64,000 nucleotides of DNA from Neobacillus cucumis (GTDB lineage: Bacteria; Bacillota; Bacilli; Bacillales; Cytobacillaceae): positions 85,860 through 149,859 of the forward strand of contig NZ_PGVE01000069.1 of the NCBI RefSeq assembly GCF_002860255.1, given 5' to 3'. The notes beneath the pieces are model-generated. The model did no database searches. It was given only the letters and a program-made list of their open reading frames with translations, and was not told the DNA's origin. The first letter of the stretch is position 1, and every line of letters starts with the position of its first letter. The position numbers and the translations under genes were made by a program. Of the stretch, positions 8,880-16,195 are shown piece by piece.

Positions 8880-10049
8880 ATGACTTCAAATAGCAATACA
8901 ACTTCAAAACTTGATTACAGCCTAGTTTTTATCTTAATCCTGCTTTTTCTAGCGAGCTGTTTCGCCATTTATAGTGCTCAAGCGAGCGGGCAATATAAGG
9001 AGAACTTTTTAATTAAGCAAATCGTTTGGTATGTGGTTGGGGCAGGCATTATCACAATGGTCATGACGCTTGATTCGGACCAATTGAAAAAATTAACCTG
9101 GTACGCATACGGATTTGGAATCTTCTTGTTAGCCTTTTTAATTGTCGCGCCTCCGAGTATCGCACCGGTCATTAACGGAGCTAAAAACTGGTTTAAAGTA
9201 CCAGGGATAGGTTCCTTACAGCCATCTGAGTTTGTTAAAATCTTTATCATCTTAGGTCTTGCACGGACGATTGAACAGCATCACTTAAAAAATCCGGTTA
9301 AATCGATTCAAACTGATTTCTGGCTCTTAATTAAAATGGGTATCGTTACTATGGTTCCGTTGGGACTGATCATCAAACAAGACTTAGGGACATCGCTTGT
9401 ATTTTTGTCTATATTGCTTGGAATGATTTTTATCTCCGGAATATCATGGAAGATCCTAGTGCCAATATTTACTTTCGGAATTTTAGTTATTGGTACGATC
9501 TTTTATTTTGTTTTGTGGAGTCCGGATGTTTTGGAAAAGTATCTTGGGGTTGGGGAATATCAGCTCCGCCGGATTTATTCCTGGCTTGATCCTTATAGCT
9601 ATCAGGGTTCGGATGCTTATCAGTTGACGAAATCGCTCCTGGCCATTGGCTCTGGACAAACAGGCGGTAAGGGCTTCGGCAATCGTGAGGTCTATCTGCC
9701 TGAAAGCCAAACGGACTTTATTTTTAGCGTCGTTGGTGAGGAATATGGTTTTATTGGTTCTAGTGTGTTAATTAGTTTATTTTTCTTATTGATTTACCAT
9801 ATTACAAAGGTTGGTATGGAAACGAAGAATAATTTTTATACGTACATTTGTGTTGGTGTCATCAGTATGATTACCTTCCACGTGTTCCAAAATATCGGTA
9901 TGACTATCGGCGTGCTGCCGATTACCGGTATCCCGCTTCCATTTATCAGTTACGGGGGAAGTGCCTTGATGGGGAACATGATGGCCCTGGGATTAATCTT
10001 CTCGATTCGTTATCATTATAAAAAGTATATGTTTTCGACAACGGCTTAA
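8880..10049 (+). CDS. rodA: Rod-shape peptidoglycan polymerase RodA (SEDS family)
   Basis: SEDS glycosyltransferase of 389 aa with about ten membrane segments, working with class B PBPs in lateral-wall synthesis. Family motifs: NGAKNWFKVPGIGSLQPSE, GGKGFGNREVYLPE, TDFIFSVVGEEYGFIG and the C-terminal GIPLPFISYGGS. These match RodA better than FtsW or SpoVE by the short loops. The ATG was chosen because AAGGTGG lies about 10 bases ahead; a GTG 15 nt upstream would use that site as its own start and lacks one itself. Confidence 0.9.
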   Translation: MTSNSNTTSKLDYSLVFILILLFLASCFAIYSAQASGQYKENFLIKQIVWYVVGAGIITMVMTLDSDQLKKLTWYAYGFGIFLLAFLIVAPPSIAPVINGAKNWFKVPGIGSLQPSEFVKIFIILGLARTIEQHHLKNPVKSIQTDFWLLIKMGIVTMVPLGLIIKQDLGTSLVFLSILLGMIFISGISWKILVPIFTFGILVIGTIFYFVLWSPDVLEKYLGVGEYQLRRIYSWLDPYSYQGSDAYQLTKSLLAIGSGQTGGKGFGNREVYLPESQTDFIFSVVGEEYGFIGSSVLISLFFLLIYHITKVGMETKNNFYTYICVGVISMITFHVFQNIGMTIGVLPITGIPLPFISYGGSALMGNMMALGLIFSIRYHYKKYMFSTTA

Positions 10050-10080
10050 AAAAGAGCGGACAATGGTTCGCTCTTTTTTT
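10050..10080 (+). terminator. Terminator of rodA
   Basis: AAAGAGCG/CGCTCTTT stem with a 10-base loop and a T7 tail, directly after the stop codon. Confidence 0.85.
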
Positions 10081-10102
10081 GATGGGGAAAAAGTGGTTTG
10101 GG

Positions 10103-10228
10103 GCGGAAATATTTTAAATTCACGCGGAAAAATTTGAAAAGGACGCGGGATTAATTTGAATTCGTGCGGAAAAATGAGAAAAAGCCGCGGAAATCCAACC
10201 AAAAAGCGCGGAATCCATCTCAGACCGA
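10103..10228. repeat. 21-bp tandem repeat, five copies plus a degenerate sixth
   Basis: Units start with GCGG(A/G) at 10103, 10124, 10145, 10166, 10187 and 10208, an exact 21-bp period. The unit is GCGG followed by an A/T-rich core and a GAC/GCC-like end. The last unit fades after GCGGAATCC. Since 21 is divisible by three, a spurious frame with a 7-residue repeat runs on the minus strand. It fills the gap between the rodA and siderophore-gene terminators. Confidence 0.9.
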
Positions 10229-10251
10229 GACCGCTTCCCATAAAATGCAAA

Positions 10252-10278
10252 CAAAAAGGCCGCCACAAAGGGCAGCCC
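10252..10278 (-). terminator. Terminator of the siderophore-binding protein gene
   Basis: On the minus strand GGCTGCC/GGCGGCC stem with loop CTTTGT, followed by TTTTTG. Confidence 0.75.
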
Positions 10279-10290
10279 TACTACAACAGG

Positions 10291-11259
10291 TTATTTTTTC
10301 AAAAAGATCTTCTCCATATCATCCAGCATCAGATTGGCTGCAAGCACACCGCCCGCTGTATTCCAAATCGTATCACTTACCTTGTGCACTTCGCCCTTCT
10401 TAGCTACTTCCAAGTTCTTAAATAAAGGATCAGCAATCCATTCCTTTTCCAATTCAGAACCTTTGCCATCCCCCGTATCATAGGTGAAATAGAAAAGGAT
10501 ATCTCCATCCATCGCTGGAATTCGTTCCTTTGTCACATTTCTCTCTGCAAAATCATCCACATTTTGACTGTCCGGACGGGCAAAACCTAAATCATTTAAA
10601 ATCACACCAGAAAAAGTATCCTTATGATAGATGCGAACCTCACCAGCCATAAAACGAACCATCGAGACCTTCATCTGTGTTTTATCCCCAAGCTCCTTCT
10701 TCAAAGAAGCCACACGAGAATCATAGTTTTGAATGACCTCATTCCCTTTTTCTTCTTTATTCAGTGCCTTAGCATATAATCTAAAGTTCTCTTTCCAATC
10801 ACCGCGAAGTGTCTCGGCAAAAACAGTCGGAGCAATCGCACTTAACTGATCATAAATTTTTTCCTGACGCATTTTGTTCCCAATAATTAAATCCGGCTTT
10901 AAAGCAGCGATTGCTTCTACATTTACTTCACTTTCAAGACCAACCACTTTTACGCCTTTCATTTTATCCGCAATGTGCTTATACCAGGGATTACCCGTAA
11001 ACGATTGAACAGCGCCGACAGGTTTCACTCCTAATGCTAAAAGAGCTTCTGTCCCTTCGTTTGTGAGAATGACGACACGTTTCGGTGTACCTTTAATCGT
11101 AGTAGAACCCATCGCATGTTCCACCGTATAGCTTTTTTCTTCCGTTGTCTTTGGTGCTTCACTTTTTTCCGTTGTTTTCTCATCTGTACCGCCACATGCC
11201 GCTAATAAAAATATCGCCATGAGAGAGAAGATAGAGAAAATCATTTTGATTGCTTTCAT
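10291..11259 (-). CDS. Iron-siderophore ABC transporter substrate-binding lipoprotein (YfiY-like)
   Basis: Lipoprotein of 322 aa (lipobox LLAAC, Cys about residue 21) of the FhuD/FecB class. Segments RVVILTNEGTEALLALG and LKPDLIIGNK are the usual cluster A-8 signatures. The closest family from memory is YfiY, which binds hydroxamate/citrate siderophores such as schizokinen or arthrobactin. It is divergent from the matching permeases, and a Fur box lies in its promoter region. It captures ferric siderophore at the outer face of the membrane. The siderophore identity is inferred. Confidence 0.88.
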   Translation of the reverse strand: MKAIKMIFSIFSLMAIFLLAACGGTDEKTTEKSEAPKTTEEKSYTVEHAMGSTTIKGTPKRVVILTNEGTEALLALGVKPVGAVQSFTGNPWYKHIADKMKGVKVVGLESEVNVEAIAALKPDLIIGNKMRQEKIYDQLSAIAPTVFAETLRGDWKENFRLYAKALNKEEKGNEVIQNYDSRVASLKKELGDKTQMKVSMVRFMAGEVRIYHKDTFSGVILNDLGFARPDSQNVDDFAERNVTKERIPAMDGDILFYFTYDTGDGKGSELEKEWIADPLFKNLEVAKKGEVHKVSDTIWNTAGGVLAANLMLDDMEKIFLKK

Positions 11260-11289
11260 TTGTTTATGTATCCCCCTTGAATAAATAAT

Positions 11290-11304
11290 TGATAATGATT
11301 TTCA
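11290..11304 (-). promoter_or_regulatory. Fur box for the binding-protein gene
   Basis: TGATAATGATTTTCA matches the 7-1-7 consensus TGATAATNATTATCA at all but one position. It lies about 30 bp ahead of the minus-strand start. Confidence 0.8.
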
Positions 11305-11353
11305 TTTACATTCCTATCATAAAATGCCTTTCAAGCACCTGTCAACAGTTAAT

Positions 11354-11368
11354 TGAAAATGATTATCA
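11354..11368 (+). promoter_or_regulatory. Fur box for the permease operon
   Basis: TGAAAATGATTATCA is a 7-1-7 match with one mismatch. It runs into a second overlapping half-site (TGATTATCAAAATCA), so two Fur dimers could bind, as is typical of strongly iron-regulated promoters. Confidence 0.82.
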
Positions 11369-11436
11369 AAATCATTGACAGTTATTATCCATAAAAGTAG
11401 ACTAAAGGTAAAAGAGTTTGAAAGGGTTTCATATAG

Positions 11437-12441
11437 ATGCTGGTAAAAAGTACATCCTTCAAATGGGCCGTCTTTATTGGTGCCGTTATCCTCATGCTGT
11501 TATTAATGTGTGCTAGTGTCATCTTTGGTTACACGGACACAAGCTGGAAAACGGCCATCGATGCCTACACGAATTACAATGGTTCAAATGAACATATTAT
11601 TATCCAAACTGTGAGGGTTCCGAGAGCGTTAATAGCTGCAGCTGTTGGAGCCAGTTTGGCCATAGCAGGGACACTTATGCAAACCTTAACGAAAAATCCA
11701 CTAGCGTCACCAGGGATATTTGGAATCAATGCGGGCGCTGGCTTTGTGGTTGTAGCAGCGATTACCCTATTCAAGGTAACCGATCTACAGGCTTTCAACG
11801 GGCTTGCCTTTTTGGGTGCGGCAGTTGCAGCTTTTTGTGTGTATGGAATTGGATCCTTTGGGAGAGAAGGGCTCACCCCTATGAAGCTTACTCTTGCTGG
11901 AGCAGCCATCTCGGCCATGTTTTCTTCTTTTACGCAAGGATTACTCGTCATCAATGAAGCAGCACTTGAGCAGGTGTTGTTCTGGCTGGCAGGTTCGGTG
12001 CAAGGAAGAAAGCTTGAAACACTTGGAGCCGTATTACCATATATCGGAATAGGCTGGGTGGGGGCCGTTTTAATTACTGGAAAACTGAATATCCTGTCCA
12101 TGGGAGAAGATGTAGCGAAAGGACTAGGCTTACATATAGGGCTCGTTAAAATGACGATTGGTATATTAGTTATTCTTTTAGCAGGGGGTTCAGTAGCGGT
12201 AGCCGGGCCCATTGGCTTTGTCGGGATTGTGATCCCGCATATTACCCGAACAATCATTGGAATAGACCATCGTTGGGTCATCCCTCTATCCGGAATTCTT
12301 GGGGCAGTGCTGTTACTGGCGGCAGATATTGGTGCTAGATATCTTTTAATGCCCTCCGAAGTACCTGTGGGAGTTATGACCGCCATTATTGGAACGCCAT
12401 TCTTTATTTACATTGCAAGAAGGGGGTTCAATGGCAGATGA
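11437..12441 (+). CDS. Iron-siderophore ABC transporter permease 1 (FecCD family, YfiZ-like)
   Basis: FecCD/BtuC-type permease of 334 aa with about nine to ten membrane segments. Family marks are RVPRALIAAAVGASLAIAG, NPLASPGIFGINAGAG, and the C-terminal GPIGFVGIVIPHITR coupling region. It pairs with the next permease as a heterodimer, overlapping it by 4 nt. The start has AAAGGG ten bases upstream and follows the Fur boxes. Ligand specificity comes from the divergent lipoprotein. Confidence 0.9.
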   Translation: MLVKSTSFKWAVFIGAVILMLLLMCASVIFGYTDTSWKTAIDAYTNYNGSNEHIIIQTVRVPRALIAAAVGASLAIAGTLMQTLTKNPLASPGIFGINAGAGFVVVAAITLFKVTDLQAFNGLAFLGAAVAAFCVYGIGSFGREGLTPMKLTLAGAAISAMFSSFTQGLLVINEAALEQVLFWLAGSVQGRKLETLGAVLPYIGIGWVGAVLITGKLNILSMGEDVAKGLGLHIGLVKMTIGILVILLAGGSVAVAGPIGFVGIVIPHITRTIIGIDHRWVIPLSGILGAVLLLAADIGARYLLMPSEVPVGVMTAIIGTPFFIYIARRGFNGR

Positions 12442-13493
12442 GCAACTATAAAATCTTCCGTCCATTAAAGGGAAAGATATCTTTTTTAATTGATCGAAAA
12501 GCTGCACTTGTGTTTCTAATTTTGCTTTTTATTACCTTCATTGTTTTCGTTTTTAGTACTGGAACAGGGGATATGAAGATTAATCCGCTAACTGTAGTAA
12601 AAGTATTATTTGGCGGCGGGCCGGAAATGGAAAAACTCATTATCACTTCATTTCGCCTGCCCCGAATTATTGTTGCTTTACTTGTTGGAATATCTTTAGC
12701 ATCAGCAGGGGCCATTTTACAAGGAATGATCCGCAACCCATTAGCTTCACCAGATGTTCTTGGAATAACAGGGGGAGCGGCTGTTGCGGTTGTTGGATTT
12801 TTAGCTGCATTTAGTGATAAAAATAATGCTTTAACTGTAAGTATTACCTGGCTGCCATTAGCGGCTTTTTTAGGGGCCGGGCTCGTTGCTTTTTTAGTTT
12901 ATTTCCTTGCTTGGAAAAATGGTGTATCACCTATAAGGCTTGTATTAATTGGGATAGGGATTTCGACGTTAATGCAGGCCTTAACAACCTTAATGATGAT
13001 TATGGGTCCCATTTATCAGGCCAGCCAAGCGAATATCTGGATTACGGGTACAGTCTATGGGTCCAATTGGAAAAACGTTGCGACTCTCTTGCCTTGGACC
13101 GTCATTTTCCTAATCATTTCCTTTATCTCAGCGCGGTCGATTAATATTCAAGAGCTAGGTGATGAGGCAGCAACCGGTCTGGGCGGCAAGGTCCAAAAAC
13201 AACGGTTCCTTCTTTTAATGATTAGTACGGCATTGATTGGCAGTTCCGTTGCTTTTGCCGGAGGAATTGGCTTTGTTGGATTGATGGCCCCCCATATGGC
13301 AAGAAGATTAGTTGGTTCCTCTTTTGGGGCATTACTTCCAGTCTCTGCTTTATTGGGAGGGATCCTTGTTATGGTGGCCGACCTAATCGGAAGGACCATG
13401 TTTTCGCCATTAGAGGTGCCTGCCGGTGTGTTTACAGCAGGAATCGGTGCACCCTATTTTATTTACCTTCTTTTTAAAACGAGAAATGCATAA
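12438..13493 (+). CDS. Iron-siderophore ABC transporter permease 2 (FecCD family, YfhA-like)
   Basis: Second FecCD-type permease, 351 aa, with the same motif set (FRLPRIIVALLVGISLASAG, NPLASPDVLGITGGA, GGIGFVGLMAPHMAR). It resembles YfhA, the partner of YfiZ. Translationally coupled to permease 1 through an ATGA overlap. A 65-nt gap separates it from the ATPase gene, with no terminator. Confidence 0.9.
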   Translation: MSNYKIFRPLKGKISFLIDRKAALVFLILLFITFIVFVFSTGTGDMKINPLTVVKVLFGGGPEMEKLIITSFRLPRIIVALLVGISLASAGAILQGMIRNPLASPDVLGITGGAAVAVVGFLAAFSDKNNALTVSITWLPLAAFLGAGLVAFLVYFLAWKNGVSPIRLVLIGIGISTLMQALTTLMMIMGPIYQASQANIWITGTVYGSNWKNVATLLPWTVIFLIISFISARSINIQELGDEAATGLGGKVQKQRFLLLMISTALIGSSVAFAGGIGFVGLMAPHMARRLVGSSFGALLPVSALLGGILVMVADLIGRTMFSPLEVPAGVFTAGIGAPYFIYLLFKTRNA

Positions 13494-13558
13494 AAGCCTT
13501 TTGCCCAGCTTGCTGACGGGCTGCGTCACCAAAGTTGATTAATAAAGGAGTTGGCATC

Positions 13559-14380
13559 ATGAAGAATGCAATCGAAACGAAAAATTTATCTCTTTCATAT
13601 GGGGAAAGTCTCATTATTAAAGAACTGGATTTAGAGATTCCAAAGGGTGAGATTACCGTTTTTATTGGTGGGAACGGCTGCGGAAAATCCACGCTTCTTC
13701 GTTCCATAGCCCGTCTCCTAAAACCGAAATCCGGTGGAATTTTACTAGAAGGGAAGGAAATCGGAAAGCTTTCGACAAAAGAAATTGCTAAAAAGATGGC
13801 CATTCTGCCCCAATCTCCGTCAGCACCGGAAGGACTTACTGTTTTTCAACTGGTCAAACAAGGACGTTATCCACATCAATCCTGGTTAAAACAGTGGTCT
13901 GAAGAAGACGAAAAAAAGGTAGATGAGGCGCTAAAGGCAACCCGTCTTGAGCATTTAAAAGAAAGAGCCGTAGATTCTCTTTCAGGAGGCCAAAGGCAGC
14001 GCGCCTGGATTGCCATGACCCTGGCACAGGATACGGATATTATTTTATTGGATGAGCCCACTACTTACTTGGATATGACCCATCAAATTGAGATACTGGA
14101 CTTATTATTTGAATTAAATGAATGGAAGAATCGAACAGTTGTTATGGTCCTTCATGACCTAAATCTTGCCTGCCGCTATGCTCATAATATTGTGGCAATC
14201 AAGGATCAGAAGGTTTATGCTCAAGGGGCGCCTGAACATGTAATAACCCGCAGTTTGGTCAAACATGTTTTTGATATGGATTGTGAAGTGACAGTAGACC
14301 CCTTATTCGGCACTCCTCTATGTATCCCTTATGGAAAGGGAAGGCGAATCAAGAATAAGGCGGTAGTAATGAATGGGTAA
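13559..14380 (+). CDS. yusV: Iron-siderophore ABC transporter ATP-binding protein (YusV)
   Basis: FepC-type ATPase of 273 aa with Walker A GGNGCGKST, signature LSGGQRQRAWIAM, Walker B DIILLDEPTTYLD and the HDLN switch. In B. subtilis YusV energises several siderophore permeases including YfiZ/YfhA, and here it is physically linked to them. An ATG 24 nt further upstream is possible, but the chosen ATG has AAAGGAG eleven bases ahead and gives the usual family N-terminus. Confidence 0.93.
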   Translation: MKNAIETKNLSLSYGESLIIKELDLEIPKGEITVFIGGNGCGKSTLLRSIARLLKPKSGGILLEGKEIGKLSTKEIAKKMAILPQSPSAPEGLTVFQLVKQGRYPHQSWLKQWSEEDEKKVDEALKATRLEHLKERAVDSLSGGQRQRAWIAMTLAQDTDIILLDEPTTYLDMTHQIEILDLLFELNEWKNRTVVMVLHDLNLACRYAHNIVAIKDQKVYAQGAPEHVITRSLVKHVFDMDCEVTVDPLFGTPLCIPYGKGRRIKNKAVVMNG

Positions 14381-15167
14381 CAATCTCTTAGAAGCGGAAC
14401 TTACTCAACTAGAAAAATATAGATTCAGTTCAGATTTGCCTCAGTCCTTCATGGTCAAAGATCTGTTGAAGGATGAATACCTTAAAGACTTTTTAAAAAA
14501 ATTAACTGCCATCCTCGGAGCGCCAAATGAAAAAGCGACAGCCTCTATTTTCATTAAACGGTACGCATTCGTCGCTGTCATGTCACTATATACGATGACG
14601 GCTTGGAATAAAAGACTGGATGTTTCGTTAAGTAATATAAAAATGGAATCTCCAAAAACGGGAGAGGATTGGCTGCCATCCTTTTCGTTAGTCAATGATA
14701 AACTACAACCATGGGATGGAACAAAGCGTCCTCACTGGCGTCAAGACATTGTTAAAAGTCTCTTTGCTGAAAACCTGGAATTGCTGATCAGAAAATTAGA
14801 GAAAACGGTGGGTATTTCAAGGCTCATTTTATGGGAAAATATTGCTGTTTACTTGTTCTGGCTATTTGAAAAAGAATTAAAGGACCATCCGAGTGCTCAT
14901 GTTTTGGACGATTTCAACTATATGCTTTTTCAAGCAGAAGGAGGATTATTCGGCACCTACAAGCGTAATCCCCTTCTTAGATATTATGGGATGAAAACGA
15001 ATATGGTAGAATGGAACGAAGAAGTACGAATTCGAAGTACATGTTGTTTTTCGTACCAACTGCCGGCAGGGAAACGCTGTAAAACCTGTCCATGTACGCA
15101 AATCGCCAAGGACGGAAGGTGTCAGGATGGAGAAGGAATTTACTGCTCAATTCGAAGCATTACTTGA
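14373..15167 (+). CDS. FhuF-like (2Fe-2S) ferric-siderophore reductase
   Basis: Protein of 264 aa whose C-terminus carries the FhuF-type cluster ligands: a CC pair (TCCFSYQLP) followed about ten residues later by CKTCP. The long N-terminal part is only loosely like FhuF/IucA-C-terminal proteins. The likely role is reductive release of iron from the imported siderophore. It overlaps yusV by 8 nt and yusU by 41 nt, so it is part of the Fur-controlled operon. Function is inferred from the cysteine motif and context. Confidence 0.8.
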   Translation: MGNNLLEAELTQLEKYRFSSDLPQSFMVKDLLKDEYLKDFLKKLTAILGAPNEKATASIFIKRYAFVAVMSLYTMTAWNKRLDVSLSNIKMESPKTGEDWLPSFSLVNDKLQPWDGTKRPHWRQDIVKSLFAENLELLIRKLEKTVGISRLILWENIAVYLFWLFEKELKDHPSAHVLDDFNYMLFQAEGGLFGTYKRNPLLRYYGMKTNMVEWNEEVRIRSTCCFSYQLPAGKRCKTCPCTQIAKDGRCQDGEGIYCSIRSIT

Positions 15168-15375
15168 AAAATATAGTGAGCTTTTGGTTGGGGAAAGTAA
15201 GGAAGATACAAAAGAAAAGGTGAAAGCATGGGCATTATACACACATATTGCCAAGTCTATGCCCGCTTTAGCCAAGCACTGGAATGAACTGTATCCCGAT
15301 GCAAAAGAAGAGATGAAACAAATCGTTCAAGAAATTAAACAGCTCAATGAACAGCATCGAAATGCCAAAAAATAA
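15127..15375 (+). CDS. yusU: DUF2573 protein YusU
   Basis: Small, soluble, highly charged helical protein of 82 aa, recognisable as YusU (DUF2573), which in B. subtilis sits beside yusV. It starts inside the reductase gene in another frame (41-nt overlap), with AAGGTGTCAGG directly ahead of the ATG. No biochemical role is known to me. Its constant linkage to the siderophore ATPase suggests an accessory part in iron import or handling. Confidence 0.85.
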   Translation: MEKEFTAQFEALLEKYSELLVGESKEDTKEKVKAWALYTHIAKSMPALAKHWNELYPDAKEEMKQIVQEIKQLNEQHRNAKK

Positions 15376-15380
15376 TGTGA

Positions 15381-15411
15381 AACGGCCATGCATGAACATG
15401 GCCGTTTTTTT
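15381..15411. terminator. Terminator of the siderophore operon
   Basis: Ten-base-pair stem AACGGCCATG/CATGGCCGTT with loop CATGAA and a T7 tail. It also abuts the stop of the convergent yuzA gene. Confidence 0.92.
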
Positions 15412-15736
15412 ATAGTTGATCATCTGTTTGATCTGATTGTCTGGCTCGATTATTAATATCTGTCATATCATTTTCTTGGCCAAACTCTGTAGCATAGCTC
15501 GGCTGACCAATGTTTTGACGGGGTGTATCTGTTTTGGACTCACCAATTCGAGCAAATAATAGTGGAATGCAGAGAAGTCCGCTCAGCCCAACAAGGCTAT
15601 AAATAACTCTTGATAAAGCCGAATCTTGTCCGCCAAAAAGGGCAGCTACTAAATCAAATTGAAATAAACCAATTAGTCCCCAGTTAATAGCCCCGATAAT
15701 CACTAAAACCAAGGCGATTCTTGATAAGGTTCTCAT
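15410..15736 (-). CDS. yuzA: DUF378 membrane protein YuzA
   Basis: Protein of 108 aa. Residues 1-65 hold two hydrophobic segments with the DUF378 core (GAINWGLIGLFQFDLVAALFG), as in YuzA. The remaining 40 residues are a hydrophilic, low-complexity tail (GQPSYATEFGQENDM onward) that I recall as absent from the shorter B. subtilis protein. AGGAGGTG precedes the ATG. Function unknown; a small membrane or stress protein by family. Confidence 0.85.
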   Translation of the reverse strand: MRTLSRIALVLVIIGAINWGLIGLFQFDLVAALFGGQDSALSRVIYSLVGLSGLLCIPLLFARIGESKTDTPRQNIGQPSYATEFGQENDMTDINNRARQSDQTDDQL

Positions 15737-15813
15737 GCTTGTTCACCTCCTGGATTAGTAAATAAAGATATCGTTTCTAGCATGTGTAAAATCACCTGTC
15801 ATCATTCAGGGCA

Positions 15814-15850
15814 TAAAAAAAGAAAAACAGGCTGTTGGCTCAGCCTGTTT
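15814..15850 (-). terminator. Terminator of yuzL
   Basis: On the minus strand AAACAGGCTG/CAGCCTGTTT with loop AGCCAA, followed by TTTCTTTTTTT, 7 bases past the yuzL stop. Confidence 0.9.
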
Positions 15851-15856
15851 AACCAC

Positions 15857-15988
15857 CTAACGTTTAAACTGACTATTCTGGCTGTTTTGTTTGTCAGTGT
15901 TTTGTTCTTCATTCCCTGGGCCAGCATTGCCTTTGACGCTGGCTGCACTAACAGCCGCTTTGGAAGGGTTCTTTTTCACTCTCGCCAT
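15857..15988 (-). CDS. yuzL: YuzL-like small protein (43 aa)
   Basis: Short gene read directly from the minus strand. It begins MARVKKNPSKAAVSAASVKG and ends in NSQFKR. Basic, Ser/Asn/Gln-rich and without hydrophobic segments, it resembles the YuzL family, small proteins of Bacillus that look like minor spore proteins. Support for a real gene: a GAGGTGAT ribosome site 5 bases before the ATG, a strong terminator just after the stop, and the same position beside fadN as recalled for B. subtilis. Confidence 0.82.
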   Translation of the reverse strand: MARVKKNPSKAAVSAASVKGNAGPGNEEQNTDKQNSQNSQFKR

Positions 15989-16081
15989 TTATATCACCTC
16001 ATGAATAGGATGCCCATCCAAAGCAAATTATGAGGCTGAAAAATGATGTTCAAAAAAATTTTAAAATTCCGCGTTTATTGA

Positions 16082-16110
16082 TTGCACAAATTTTCGAAAT
16101 ATTTTATATT
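16082..16110 (+). promoter_or_regulatory. Candidate sigma-A promoter of fadNAE
   Basis: TTGCAC, 17-bp spacer, TATATT. A second, weaker option (TTCACA with TAAAAA) lies closer to the gene and would overlap the FadR operator. Confidence 0.5.
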
Positions 16111-16158
16111 AATTAGTAGCGGGACTCATTCACATGTAAATTTTTTTTACTCTAAAAA

Positions 16159-16176
16159 TGAATGAGTATTCATTCA
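16159..16176 (+). promoter_or_regulatory. FadR operator
   Basis: TGAATGAGTATTCATTCA is a perfect 7-4-7 palindrome matching the B. subtilis FadR (YsiA) consensus TGAATGANTANTCATTCA. It ends 20 bp before the fadN start, so binding of long-chain-acyl-CoA-free FadR would block the operon. Confidence 0.93.
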
Positions 16177-16195
16177 AGAATTGAAGGGGGAGACA

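Noticed and set aside
9993..10268. Minus-strand frame with 7-residue repeats after rodA
   Set aside because: Product of the 21-bp repeat read in one frame; overlaps the rodA 3' end and terminator and has no start signals.
15782..16033. Plus-strand frame opposite yuzL
   Set aside because: Antisense to yuzL and its terminator, no ribosome site, and an unconvincing composition.
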